Part shown: positions 52,862-61,806 of the stretch, piece after piece | Layout of the letters: each line of letters begins with the position of its first letter | Numbering within the stretch: the first letter of the stretch is position 1 | Assembly: GCA_028821405.1 (NCBI GenBank) | Contig: JAPPGK010000038.1 | Span: 41,088 to 105,087 of the forward strand | DNA: 64,000 bases | Origin: Gammaproteobacteria bacterium | GTDB lineage: Bacteria > Pseudomonadota > Gammaproteobacteria > Pseudomonadales > Azotimanducaceae | Direction: 5' to 3' | Program-made: the position numbers and the translations under genes | Notes under the pieces: model-generated | What the model was told of the DNA's origin: nothing | Seen by the model: only the letters and a program-made list of their open reading frames with translations | Database searches by the model: none

Positions 52862-55207
52862 CTAGAATGTGTATCCGAGTTCGAAGCCGAAACGTTCGAC
52901 CTCATCCCCCGGTTTGTCGTTCAAAGGCAGCGCCAACGAGAAGTTCATTGGCCCCATGGCCGAAAGCCAGGTGACGCCGATACCGGTGGTGACACGGATC
53001 TCCTTGGCATCGAAGCCCAGGCACTCGATACTGGTCTCGGGGCAATCGGTATTGAAGACGTTCCCGGCATCGACGAAATAGGCCGAGCGGACGCCCCTCA
53101 AGCGGTCTGCGAATGGCAGCGGGAAAATGAACTCGGCCGACGCTTCGAAGAGCAGGTTGCCGCCAAACGGACGACCCCGTGACGAGAAGTAGCCCACATC
53201 CTCGATTCGCGGCCCCAAGCTGCTCTTCTCGTAGCCTCTGACCGACCCGAAACCGCCCGCGTAGAAGTGCTCGTAGAACGGGTAGGTCTCGGTGGATCCG
53301 TAGACGCCGCCGTAGCCGACCTCGCTGCGCAGCCCAAAGGCGAAACGACGACCGATCGGGAAGTAGTGCTCACCGGACAGCGTCAGGCGATAGAACTCCA
53401 AGTCGCTACCCGGTATGGCAATCAGGCCGCCTAGCCGGTAGCGCCCACCGGCGGTGGGGAACAGACCGTGGTTGAGCGTGGTCTTGGACCAGTGGCCCAG
53501 TCCCTTCACATTCAGGAATTCGTCGCCGGAAGCCTCGATGAAGTCCGATATCTCCGGCGATGTGAACAACCCGGTGCCCAGACTGGTCTGTTCCACCAGT
53601 GCCCCGAACTGCAGGCGTTGCTCTTCGCCCACCGGAAACTCGAAGTTGATGCCGCCGCCGTAGGCATCCGTGGAAAATCGCGCCACGTTGATGGCGTGGA
53701 AGTTCGTCTCCCGCGCATAGACGTTGTAGCCCCGGCTAATCCCGTCGATGGTGTAGTAGGGATCGTGAAAGTCGAAGCTGGCCGCCTTCTGGTAGTCGCT
53801 CCAACTGATGGAAGCGCCGAGCCGGTTGCCGGTGCCCGCCACGTTCTCCTGCCGAAACCCCAAGGACAGCATGAGCCCAGGTCCGTCCGCGTACGCCAAC
53901 TGGGCATTGATGTTGCCGGTTGGCACCTCTTCGACGGTGAAGTCGACATCGATCTGGTCGTCGGTGCCCGGCACCGGGGCGGTCTCGACGTTGACCGAAT
54001 CCGGTTCGAAGTAGCCGAGTTGGTCGAGTCGCACTTTGGAGCGGTCGATGGCCTGGGTCGAAGCCCATCCGCCCTCGATCTGGCGCATTTCGCGCCGCAT
54101 GACATCGTCCCGGGTGACCGAGTTGCCCGCGAAGTTGATCCGGCGAACATAGGCGCGCTTGCCCGCATCGACGACGAACCGCACGTCGACGAGGCCGTCC
54201 TCCCTGACTTCCGGAACCCCGGTCGCATTGGCAAAGGTGTAACCCGCGTTCCCGAACGCGTTGACGATGCGCTCTTCGGTCGCCGTCACCAGGGCGCGGT
54301 TGAACACCTGACCTTCCCTCACCAGGAACAGCCTCGTCACCAGGTCCGGATCGACATCGGAGAGTTCGCCGACGAGTTGCACGTCGTCCACCACGTAGCG
54401 TTCGCCTTCCCGGACATTGACGGTGATGTAGACCGAACTCTTGTCCGGCGTCACGCTGACCTGGACGGAACGCGCGTTGAACTCCACGTAGCCCCGGTCC
54501 TGGTAGTAGGATTCCAAGGTCTCCAGGTCGCCTTGGACCTTTTCCTTGGAGTACTTGTCGTCGCCCCGGATGAAGGAGAACAGCGTCGGGTGGCTGAGTT
54601 CCAGCTGCGCGAGCAACTCCTTCTGGCTGAAAACGGTATTGCCGACGATGTTGATGTGCCGGACGCCGGAACTCTGCCCCTCGTCGATGTCGATGCCGAT
54701 CCGAACGCGGTTGCGGGGCAGAGCGGTGACCCTGGCATCGATCACCGCATCGTAGCGTCCCTGGGCGAAATAGGTTCGCTCAAGCTCGGTGCTGATCCTC
54801 TCGAGGGTCGCTTGCTTGAATATCTCGCCTTCGCGAAGCCCCGCCTCGCCCAGACTCTCAAGGAGGTTCTCCGTCTTGATCGCCTTGTTGCCGTCGAGGT
54901 TGATGCGCTCGATCGCCGGGCGCTCCACAACCCGTATGATGAGCACGCCGCCGTCCCGCGCCACGGTGACGTCGTCGAAATAGCCCGACCTGAAGAGCTC
55001 CCGAACAACCTCGCGCACGATGACCGCATCCAGGGTGTCACCGACGTTGACCGGTAGGATGTTGAACACCGTACCCGCGGACACGCGCTGGAGTCCCTGC
55101 AGTTGGATATCCGTCACCGCGAACGGTTCGCCGACGGCTACCTGTTGGGCTTGTGCCGCCGAGACGCAAAGCGCGGCGGCGAGAATCGCGGCCAAGTACC
55201 TGCTCAT
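52862..55207 (-). CDS. bamA: outer membrane assembly factor BamA
   Basis: 781 residues from ATG 55207. Signal peptide (AILAAALCVSAAQAQQ), five POTRA domains over the first about 400 residues (GLQRVSAGTVFNILPVNVGD and similar repeats), then the 16-strand barrel of the Omp85 type ending in a terminal Phe (GFELGYTF), with the VRGYEKSSLGPR loop typical of the barrel lid. It inserts outer-membrane proteins. The open frame runs 18 codons further upstream (to 55261) but the signal peptide sets the start. Confidence 0.95.
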   Translation of the reverse strand: MSRYLAAILAAALCVSAAQAQQVAVGEPFAVTDIQLQGLQRVSAGTVFNILPVNVGDTLDAVIVREVVRELFRSGYFDDVTVARDGGVLIIRVVERPAIERINLDGNKAIKTENLLESLGEAGLREGEIFKQATLERISTELERTYFAQGRYDAVIDARVTALPRNRVRIGIDIDEGQSSGVRHINIVGNTVFSQKELLAQLELSHPTLFSFIRGDDKYSKEKVQGDLETLESYYQDRGYVEFNARSVQVSVTPDKSSVYITVNVREGERYVVDDVQLVGELSDVDPDLVTRLFLVREGQVFNRALVTATEERIVNAFGNAGYTFANATGVPEVREDGLVDVRFVVDAGKRAYVRRINFAGNSVTRDDVMRREMRQIEGGWASTQAIDRSKVRLDQLGYFEPDSVNVETAPVPGTDDQIDVDFTVEEVPTGNINAQLAYADGPGLMLSLGFRQENVAGTGNRLGASISWSDYQKAASFDFHDPYYTIDGISRGYNVYARETNFHAINVARFSTDAYGGGINFEFPVGEEQRLQFGALVEQTSLGTGLFTSPEISDFIEASGDEFLNVKGLGHWSKTTLNHGLFPTAGGRYRLGGLIAIPGSDLEFYRLTLSGEHYFPIGRRFAFGLRSEVGYGGVYGSTETYPFYEHFYAGGFGSVRGYEKSSLGPRIEDVGYFSSRGRPFGGNLLFEASAEFIFPLPFADRLRGVRSAYFVDAGNVFNTDCPETSIECLGFDAKEIRVTTGIGVTWLSAMGPMNFSLALPLNDKPGDEVERFGFELGYTF

Positions 55208-55313
55208 TGCTTCCCCCTTGGACCCCGCGGCGAGTTCGGGTTTGGACTTCGCATCACGCAACTAGTTCCTCAACGCCACCTTGCCCGTCGTGCCGTTCCC
55301 TGCGGCAAGGCGG

Positions 55314-56657
55314 CTAGCCCGCCGGCAACCAACGGGCTATGTCGACGTAGAACACGAACAACATCAGCCCGACAACGATGGCCAGCCCGATCTGAGCACC
55401 TACCGCCTGGGCACGCATCGACACCGGTTTGTTCCGCACGACCTCGACAAGCGCATATACGACGTGACCACCATCGAGAATCGGGATCGGCACCAGGTTG
55501 ATGATGCCAAGACTGATGGAGAGCAGCGCCAGAATCCATAGGAACCGATCCGGTCCCGCCCGGGCGCTATCGCCGGCGACCTTGCCGATGGTGATCGGGC
55601 CGGCGAGGTTGGTTGCCGGGACACTCAACGTCAGCATCTTGCCAAGCAAATCGACGGTGAGCACGGTCTTCTCGTACGTTTCCGCAGCGGCATGTCCGAT
55701 GGCCCCCAACGCACCGAAGCGCACCAAGCGCACCGGCGTGTCCAACTGGGCGCCGATGTAGCCGTATTCCGTGCCGTCCTGCGCGAAGCGTTGGGCGGGA
55801 ACAACCTGAACGGTCATCTCGAGGGCATCTCGTTCTACCGTGACGTCGAGCCTCGTGTTCGCACTGGCTTGGATCTGTGCGACGAATTCGCTCCACAATG
55901 AGACCGGCTCGCCATCGATCGCGACGACCCGATCGCCCGCGCGAAGTCCGCTTTGCTCGGCGGCCTCGCCATCGACGACCGCGCCGATGAGCGCCAGCTG
56001 GTCGAGGCCTATGCCGAGTTCCCCGATGGTATCCGGATCCTGTACGTCGCCAAGCCAGTCCTCGATCAATATCTCATGGCGCGCCGGAACCCCACCCCGA
56101 CGGGTGTGCAGATCGATGACGCCCGTGTCGCCCAATCGGCTGGCGAGCGCCAGGGCGACATCCTCCCAGGCAGGCGTCTCGACGCCGTCCACGGCGACAA
56201 TCTCTTCGCCCGGCACGAGGCCCGCCTCCTGGGCGGGACTTTCCGCGACAACGCTACCGACGATCGGCACCAACGACGTCACGCCCATGATGGCGATCAG
56301 CCAGAAAACCAAGAATGCCAACAGGAAGTTCGCGCCGGGCCCGGCAAGCGCCACCGCGATGCGCCACCACGGCCCTAGGACGTCGTATGACTTCGCCGGA
56401 TAGCGCGGCACATGCTGCGCCGCATCCGCATCGCGCCGGTCGTACATCCGCACGTAGCCGCCCAAGGGAACCGCAGCAACGCAGAACTCGGTACCGCGAC
56501 GGTCGTACCAGGACCAGAGCGGCCGACCGAACCCCACGGAAAACCGGACGACGTGCAAGCCGGCCCACCGTGCCATTGCGAAATGGCCCAACTCGTGGAA
56601 GGTCACGAGGACAAGGAGCGTGACTAGGAGATAGAAGGCGTAGTAGAGGTAGTCCAC
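55314..56657 (-). CDS. rseP: RseP/YaeL site-2 zinc protease
   Basis: 447 residues. The zinc motif HELGH is at residues 21-25 of the first transmembrane helix (VTFHELGHFAMARWAG), two PDZ domains lie in the middle (GLVPGEEIVAVDGVE and GLRAGDRVVAIDGE), and an LDG-containing helix near the end (NLVPIPILDGGHVVYAL) supplies the third ligand Asp. It cleaves anti-sigma factor and signal-peptide remnants. It sits between cdsA and bamA; the usual dxr between cdsA and rseP is absent. Confidence 0.95.
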   Translation of the reverse strand: MDYLYYAFYLLVTLLVLVTFHELGHFAMARWAGLHVVRFSVGFGRPLWSWYDRRGTEFCVAAVPLGGYVRMYDRRDADAAQHVPRYPAKSYDVLGPWWRIAVALAGPGANFLLAFLVFWLIAIMGVTSLVPIVGSVVAESPAQEAGLVPGEEIVAVDGVETPAWEDVALALASRLGDTGVIDLHTRRGGVPARHEILIEDWLGDVQDPDTIGELGIGLDQLALIGAVVDGEAAEQSGLRAGDRVVAIDGEPVSLWSEFVAQIQASANTRLDVTVERDALEMTVQVVPAQRFAQDGTEYGYIGAQLDTPVRLVRFGALGAIGHAAAETYEKTVLTVDLLGKMLTLSVPATNLAGPITIGKVAGDSARAGPDRFLWILALLSISLGIINLVPIPILDGGHVVYALVEVVRNKPVSMRAQAVGAQIGLAIVVGLMLFVFYVDIARWLPAG

Positions 56658-56774
56658 GGCGGGTTCCGACGGCTAAAGCATGCCCTTATCCAGACGCCGC
56701 GCCTCCTACGGGTGGCGCAACGAAGTGGCCGCATTCTCCCACCGATGCCGGGGAATTGCGACTCGATAAGCGTG

Positions 56775-57602
56775 TCAAAGCACCTCGAGAACGACAGGCG
56801 CCAACACTGCGAACACCGGTGCCGAGGCGATCACGGAATCGATGCGGTCGAGCACGCCCCCGTGGCCGGGCAGGATGCCGCCCGAGTCCTTGACTCCGCG
56901 AGCACGCTTGAACGCGCTCTCGAACAGGTCTCCCGCCACCGCGGCCAGGAACAAGACCAAAGACAAGCACAACCAGGCGGGCACCGATCGGAGCGGGCCA
57001 GCGCTGAAATACGCGGCGCCCACAACGCCCCAGGCAAGGGCCGCAATCGCGCCGCCGCCCGCGCCTTCCCAGGTCTTGCCGGGGCTCACCGCCGGTGCCA
57101 ATCTGCGTCGCCCGAATCGCCGGCCCGCGAAGTACGCACCGATATCCGCCGCGGCGGCCGACGCCAGCAGCCAGATCAGAAGTTCGGCGCCGCGCGAGGC
57201 GCTCGCCACCTGCACGAGCGCCAACCATGCACCCGGCAACGCGACCACGCCGGCGGCGATCATCACCGGCTTTAGGAGCAGTACTTGCCGACTGCGCGGA
57301 TAGGTCACCACCACGCCCAAACCAAGAACCCAGAACGCCAGGGCGGCGAGGAGCGCGGCGCGAACCACGGTTGGCCAGCCCTCGGAGGCAACCCAGAGGA
57401 TCGCTACGGTAGCCGCAATCGAGATCGCGTACACCAGCCACCCGGCACGGGTGACGATGCCAGCAAGCTTCGCCCATTCCCGTGCCGCGACCAAGCTCAA
57501 CACCAGGAGCAACGCCGCCAGCCAAGGGGTCTGTAGGTAGAGGATCGCGGCGATCATGACGACCGCCAATGCCAAACCCGAAACAACGCGCAGTTTCAGC
57601 AC
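56775..57602 (-). CDS. cdsA: phosphatidate cytidylyltransferase
   Basis: 275 residues from GTG 57602 (MLKLRVVSGLALAVV). Multiple transmembrane helices; the CdsA signature near the C-terminus reads SAFKRARGVKDSGGILPGHGGVLDRIDS. It makes CDP-diacylglycerol. The open frame reaches 58100 but overlaps uppS and is wrong there. Follows uppS with a 122-bp gap holding a REP-like hairpin. Confidence 0.92.
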   Translation of the reverse strand: MLKLRVVSGLALAVVMIAAILYLQTPWLAALLLVLSLVAAREWAKLAGIVTRAGWLVYAISIAATVAILWVASEGWPTVVRAALLAALAFWVLGLGVVVTYPRSRQVLLLKPVMIAAGVVALPGAWLALVQVASASRGAELLIWLLASAAAADIGAYFAGRRFGRRRLAPAVSPGKTWEGAGGGAIAALAWGVVGAAYFSAGPLRSVPAWLCLSLVLFLAAVAGDLFESAFKRARGVKDSGGILPGHGGVLDRIDSVIASAPVFAVLAPVVLEVL

Positions 57603-57703
57603 TAGCGTTCTTGAGCGGTTCTCGTGTGGACGGTTGCGCAGAAGCACCGCCAAGCACGACCCTCGCGCGCCCGGTCGCGCCGCCATATGGGTTCGTTCAA
57701 CAC

Positions 57704-57730
57704 GGGCGACCGCAAAGGTCGCCCCTACGC
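57704..57730. repeat. REP-like hairpin just after uppS
   Basis: GGGCGACC-GCAAA-GGTCGCCC followed by CTACGCG; an 8-bp perfect stem. The uppS TAG codon lies in the CTA of the tail, so the unit sits exactly at the gene's end. Confidence 0.75.
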
Positions 57731-58492
57731 GCGCTCGGCGGTCGTCCGCCGCCCGTACCGGCGCTGCCGTGACCCGAAGTCGGCGAACGCGTGGTCCAGC
57801 CGCTCCTCGTCGAAGTCCGGCCAATAGTCGTCGCAGAAATAGAACTCCGTGTAGGCGAAGTCCCAGAGCAGGAAGTTGCTGAGCCGGCGCTCGCCCCCGG
57901 TACGGATGCAGAGGTCGGGCGGCGGCAGGTCGCCGAGCGCCAGGTGCCGACCGAAGCTCTCCTCGGAGATTTCGTCCGGATCGACGTCTCCGGCGCGCGC
58001 CGCTCGGGCCAGGGTCCGCGCGGTGTGAGCGATGTCCCAACGGCCGCCGTAGTTGACAGCGATGGTCAGGTGAAGCCGGCGGTTGGCCCGGGTGGCCCAT
58101 TCCGCGCGTTCCATGAGCTGCTGCAGGTCCACGGGAAACCTCGACCGCTCACCCACGAAGCGCAGACGCACGTGCTTGCGGTTCAACTCGTCGATGTCGT
58201 CGGTGAGTACGCCGCGCATGAGGTCGAGCAGCAACACCACCTCGCGCTTCGGGCGTTGCCAGTTCTCGGTACTGAAGGCGAAGAGGGTGAGGAACTCCAC
58301 GCCGCGGTCGGCGCACGCTTGCGCGACGAGCTTCAGGTTCTTGGCACCAGCCCTGTGCCCGGACGCGCCGGGCAGGCGTCGCGCCCGAGCCCAGCGATGG
58401 TTGCCGTCCATGACGATCGCCAAGTGACGAGGCGGCGGCCCCGGCACGCCCCGAACGGGTACGCTGTCGATCAACTTGAGCCGTGCCGCCAT
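57725..58492 (-). CDS. uppS: undecaprenyl diphosphate synthase
   Basis: 255 residues. The cis-prenyltransferase motifs are present: HLAIVMDGNHRWARARRLPGASGHRAG (catalytic Asp), FSTENWQRP, and DLCIRTGGERRLSNFLLWDFAYTEFYF with the C-terminal Arg/Glu pair. It makes the C55 carrier for cell-wall and O-antigen synthesis. It follows frr (149-bp gap) and precedes cdsA. Confidence 0.94.
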   Translation of the reverse strand: MAARLKLIDSVPVRGVPGPPPRHLAIVMDGNHRWARARRLPGASGHRAGAKNLKLVAQACADRGVEFLTLFAFSTENWQRPKREVVLLLDLMRGVLTDDIDELNRKHVRLRFVGERSRFPVDLQQLMERAEWATRANRRLHLTIAVNYGGRWDIAHTARTLARAARAGDVDPDEISEESFGRHLALGDLPPPDLCIRTGGERRLSNFLLWDFAYTEFYFCDDYWPDFDEERLDHAFADFGSRQRRYGRRTTAERA

Positions 58493-58640
58493 AGCACCGT
58501 TCCCTGGTCGGTCCGAGGTCTAGCGGGCACTCTACTTCAATCCACCGGCGCAGTTGGCGCGGTGGTTGCGTCGATTTTCTGCAATCTGCCGGCCGCGTGG
58601 CGGCGCGTCGCACTTCCGGTGGCGCGACAGCCCCAAGAGG

Positions 58641-59198
58641 TCAGAATGCGAGGAGGTCCGACTCCTTTTCGGCCAACGCCGAGTCAACGCGGCCGATGTG
58701 GGCGTCGGTAATCCGCTGCAAGTCGTCTTCCGAGCGGCGCCCTTCGTCCTCGGTCGCCTCCTTCTCGCGAACGAGTTCGCGGACGTCGGCGATGGCGTCG
58801 CGACGGATATTGCGGATGGCGACACGGGCGTGCTCGGCTTCTTGCCGCGCTTGGCGGATCAGGTCGCGGCGATTCTCTTCGGTGAGCGGCGGCAGCGGCA
58901 GGCGAATGACATCACCGCTCGTCGCCGGCGTCAGGCCTAGGTCGCTTTTCAGTATCGCCTTCTCGATCTCCGGCACCATGCGCTTCTCCCACGGCGAAAC
59001 CACAAGGGTGCGGGCTTCCTCCACCGTGATGTTCGCAACCTGGTTGATCGGCGTCGGGGTGCCGTAGTAGTCCACCTCCACGCCCGTGAGGATCGCCGGA
59101 TTGGCCCGCCCGGTGCGTATTCGCGAAAACGCCGTGGCCAAGGCACCGACGGACTTTTGCATCCGCTCCCTGGCGTCGTCTTTGAACTCTTCGATCAT
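58641..59198 (-). CDS. frr: ribosome recycling factor
   Basis: 185 residues. N-terminal EEFKDDARERMQKSVGALATAFSRIRTGRANPAIL, central GTPTPINQVANITVEEARTLVVSPW, and the C-terminal helix KEATEDEGRRSEDDLQRITDAHIGRVDSALAEKESDLLAF are diagnostic. It splits post-termination ribosomes with EF-G. Follows pyrH by 27 bases. Confidence 0.97.
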   Translation of the reverse strand: MIEEFKDDARERMQKSVGALATAFSRIRTGRANPAILTGVEVDYYGTPTPINQVANITVEEARTLVVSPWEKRMVPEIEKAILKSDLGLTPATSGDVIRLPLPPLTEENRRDLIRQARQEAEHARVAIRNIRRDAIADVRELVREKEATEDEGRRSEDDLQRITDAHIGRVDSALAEKESDLLAF

Positions 59199-59225
59199 CG
59201 AACCGAACCTGGACGTGGTGCCCGA

Positions 59226-59933
59226 TCACGAGATCCGGGTGCCAACCTTGGCACCCCGGACAATCCGCGTCAACGTGCCGGGCCGTGTGGCATCGCACAC
59301 GACCACGGGCATGCCGTGCTCGCGGCAGAGCGTGATGGCGGTGAGGTCCATCACACCGAGTCGCCGATCCAGGACATCCATGTAGGAGAGTTCGTCGAAG
59401 CGCTCCGCATCCGGGTCGGTCAACGGATCCTCACTGTAGACGCCGTCGACCTTGGTGGCCTTGACGATCAGCTCCGCGCCGGTCTCGATTCCCCGCAGGC
59501 ACGCGGCCGTGTCGGTGGTGAACAACGGATTGCCCGTGCCCCCCGCATGCACCACCACCGTTCCCGCCGCCAGGTGGCCGAGCACCTTCTCGACCGAGTA
59601 GCCATCGGCGACGGTCGGTATGGCATGGGAGGTCAGCACCACCGTCCGGGTGCCAAGCGCGACGAGGGCGTCGCGGAACGCGAGCGCGTTGATGACGGTC
59701 GCCAACATGCCCATCTGATCGCCGGTCACCCGGTCGAGGCCTACTTTCCCGAGCCCGGTGTCCTGCGCGCCCCGGAACAGGTTCCCGCCCCCGACGACCA
59801 ACGAAAGCTGCACGGCGGCGGCCGCAGCCGAGACCTCTGCGGCCGTGTCCTTGAGCGTTGACGGATCGATCCCGAATCCCGCCTCCCCGGCGAGTGCCTC
59901 ACCGGATAGCTTGACGAGGACTCGGGACAACAT
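59226..59933 (-). CDS. pyrH: uridylate kinase
   Basis: 235 residues from ATG 59933. Start SRVLVKLSGEALAGEAGFGIDPSTL, glycine-rich VVGGGNLFRG, and the C-terminal NPLFTTDTAACLRGIETGAELIVKATKVDGVYSEDP are the amino-acid-kinase signatures of UMP kinase. ATG 59933 matches the usual N-terminus; the frame continues into tsf and is ignored. The next gene upstream is tsf, 40 bases away. Confidence 0.96.
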   Translation of the reverse strand: MLSRVLVKLSGEALAGEAGFGIDPSTLKDTAAEVSAAAAAVQLSLVVGGGNLFRGAQDTGLGKVGLDRVTGDQMGMLATVINALAFRDALVALGTRTVVLTSHAIPTVADGYSVEKVLGHLAAGTVVVHAGGTGNPLFTTDTAACLRGIETGAELIVKATKVDGVYSEDPLTDPDAERFDELSYMDVLDRRLGVMDLTAITLCREHGMPVVVCDATRPGTLTRIVRGAKVGTRIS

Positions 59934-59973
59934 CGGATGGATTGCTCGCCGCCTTGCGACCGGAATGCGCGCC

Positions 59974-60807
59974 TTAACCGAGGCCCTCGCCCACCTCGAA
60001 GCGTTCGAACCCGGTACACGTCGCGCCCGCCGCTCGGAGCAGTTCACCCACCTTCGTGGACGCGTCCTTGACGAACGGTTGTTCGACGAGGCTCGACTCG
60101 GCAAGGAACTTGCGCACCCGGCCCGTGACGATGCCATCCGCGATGCGTTCCAACACCGCCGGCGGCATTTCCCGCGTCGATTGTTGCTGTTTCTTGGCCA
60201 CTTCCTCCGCCGCCTGCTCGAGATAGATGGCCCGTTCCTTGGCAAGCGCATCCGCCGGCACTTCCTCCGGTGCGACCACCAGCGGCCGCATGGCCGTCAC
60301 GTGCATGGCGACGTCCCGTGCCAGGTCCGGGTCCCCAGCGTCGAGGCAAACCAGTGCGCCTTTCTTGCGATCCTGGTGCAGGTAGCCGGCGACGACGCCG
60401 CCCGATGCGTCCAGACAGGCAGCACGACGCACGCTGACGTTCTCTCCGATCTCCTGGACCAAGGCTTGACGCGCATCCTCCAGCGCAACCGCGACCCCGT
60501 CCGCGCCCCGATCAAGGACATGGGAGACGGCACGCTCGACAAAGTCCGCGAACGCACTGCTGCGGGCCGCGAAGTCGGTCTCCACGTTGATCTCGACAAT
60601 CGCACCCACATCACCGTCCAAGGCCATCCCGAGCAGTCCCTCGGAGGCGGTGCGGTCGGCCTTTTTCTCCGCCTTGGCGCCGCTCTGCGCGCGCACGATC
60701 TCCACCGCGCGGTCCATATCCCAGTCCGCCTCGGCCAAGGCCTTCTTGCAGTCACCGAACCCGACACCGGTGCGTTCGCGCAACTCCTTGATCATTGCCG
60801 TGTTCAC
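59974..60807 (-). CDS. tsf: elongation factor Ts
   Basis: 277 residues from GTG 60807. [35 protein letters not shown] is the conserved N-terminal domain, followed by the [13 protein letters not shown] and coiled-coil regions. It exchanges GDP on EF-Tu. The GTG overlaps the rpsB stop (GTGA), giving strict translational coupling. An ATG four codons on (60795) is an alternative. Confidence 0.95.
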   Translation of the reverse strand: MNTAMIKELRERTGVGFGDCKKALAEADWDMDRAVEIVRAQSGAKAEKKADRTASEGLLGMALDGDVGAIVEINVETDFAARSSAFADFVERAVSHVLDRGADGVAVALEDARQALVQEIGENVSVRRAACLDASGGVVAGYLHQDRKKGALVCLDAGDPDLARDVAMHVTAMRPLVVAPEEVPADALAKERAIYLEQAAEEVAKKQQQSTREMPPAVLERIADGIVTGRVRKFLAESSLVEQPFVKDASTKVGELLRAAGATCTGFERFEVGEGLG

Positions 60808-61553
60808 GGTGCCGGGTCCTCCACTGCTTCCTCCACCAGCTCCACGAACTCGTCCGCATCGTCGCCGGTGCCGCGCTCGCGACCCTCGAGGATGGCATCT
60901 GCAACGGCGGTCACGAACAACCGCACCGCGCGGATGGCGTCATCGTTGCCGGGGATTGTGAAGTCGACGCCATCGGGGTCGCTGTTGGTGTCGACGACGC
61001 CGATCACCGGTATGCCGAGCTTGTTGGCTTCCGTGACCGCGATTCGCTCGTGATTCACGTCGACCACGAACAGAGCGTCCGGCAGTCCGCCCATCTCCTT
61101 GATGCCCCCGAGCGAGCGCGTCAACTTCTCCATCAGGCGATGTTTCTGAAGCGCTTCCTTCTTGGTGAGCATCTCGAACTTGCCAGCGGCGTCGTCGGCC
61201 TCGAGATCCGTCAACCGACGGACGGACTGGCGGATCGTCTTGTAGTTGGTCAGCGTGCCGCCCAGCCAGCGTCGGTCGATGTAGGGCATGCCCACCCGCT
61301 CGGCTTGCTCGCGAATGACCTTCGACGCCGCACGCTTGGTGCCGACGAAGAGGATCTTGTTGCGCCGTGCGGCAAGCCGGCGGACCTCCGCCAACGCCGC
61401 TTCCAGCGCCGGCACGGTGGCTTCCAGGTTGATGATGTGGATCCTGTTGCGGGAACCGAAGATGTGCTCCGACATCTTCGGATTCCAGAAGCGCTTCTGA
61501 TGGCCGAAATGCACACCTGCGGCCAGCATGTCGCGCATGCTGATAGTTGCCAT
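60804..61553 (-). CDS. rpsB: ribosomal protein S2
   Basis: 249 residues: [47 protein letters not shown], the [39 protein letters not shown] block and the [34 protein letters not shown] end. It starts the tsf-pyrH-frr... cluster. The acidic C-terminal tail is typical. Confidence 0.97.
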   Translation of the reverse strand: MATISMRDMLAAGVHFGHQKRFWNPKMSEHIFGSRNRIHIINLEATVPALEAALAEVRRLAARRNKILFVGTKRAASKVIREQAERVGMPYIDRRWLGGTLTNYKTIRQSVRRLTDLEADDAAGKFEMLTKKEALQKHRLMEKLTRSLGGIKEMGGLPDALFVVDVNHERIAVTEANKLGIPVIGVVDTNSDPDGVDFTIPGNDDAIRAVRLFVTAVADAILEGRERGTGDDADEFVELVEEAVEDPAP

Positions 61554-61686
61554 GCATAGTCTCCGGGTTGGCTAGTCGCGCCAGGTCGACCGAAAGGATC
61601 CGTCGCCTCCCGGCGACCACCCGCCAACGGCCTCAATGCGGCCCGGCGTCATATTCTCGCCGGACCACAGGGCCCGGCGGGGGCGC

Positions 61687-61695
61687 TTTATACCA
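61687..61695 (-). promoter_or_regulatory. candidate extended -10 for the rpsB operon
   Basis: On the minus strand TGGTATAAA reads as an extended -10 element, 130 bases upstream of rpsB. No convincing -35 is seen at the matching distance. The leader between it and rpsB could fold into an S2-binding structure, which I cannot show by eye. Confidence 0.35.
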
Positions 61696-61754
61696 CAGTT
61701 CGTTTCGCGCCGTTCGACAACGGGGTCGTCCGCCGCTGGCCCCCGGGACCGGAC

Positions 61755-61788
61755 GGGGCGGACCATTGCATCAAGGGTCGCCCCTACG
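61755..61788. repeat. REP-like hairpin near the CoA-transferase 3' end and upstream of rpsB
   Basis: GGGGCGGACC ... GGGTCGCCCC then TACG, with one stem mismatch and a 10-base loop. It lies in the 253-bp gap between rpsB and the CoA-transferase gene. Confidence 0.6.
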
Positions 61789-61806
61789 GAACCTCGTTCA
61801 AGAACG

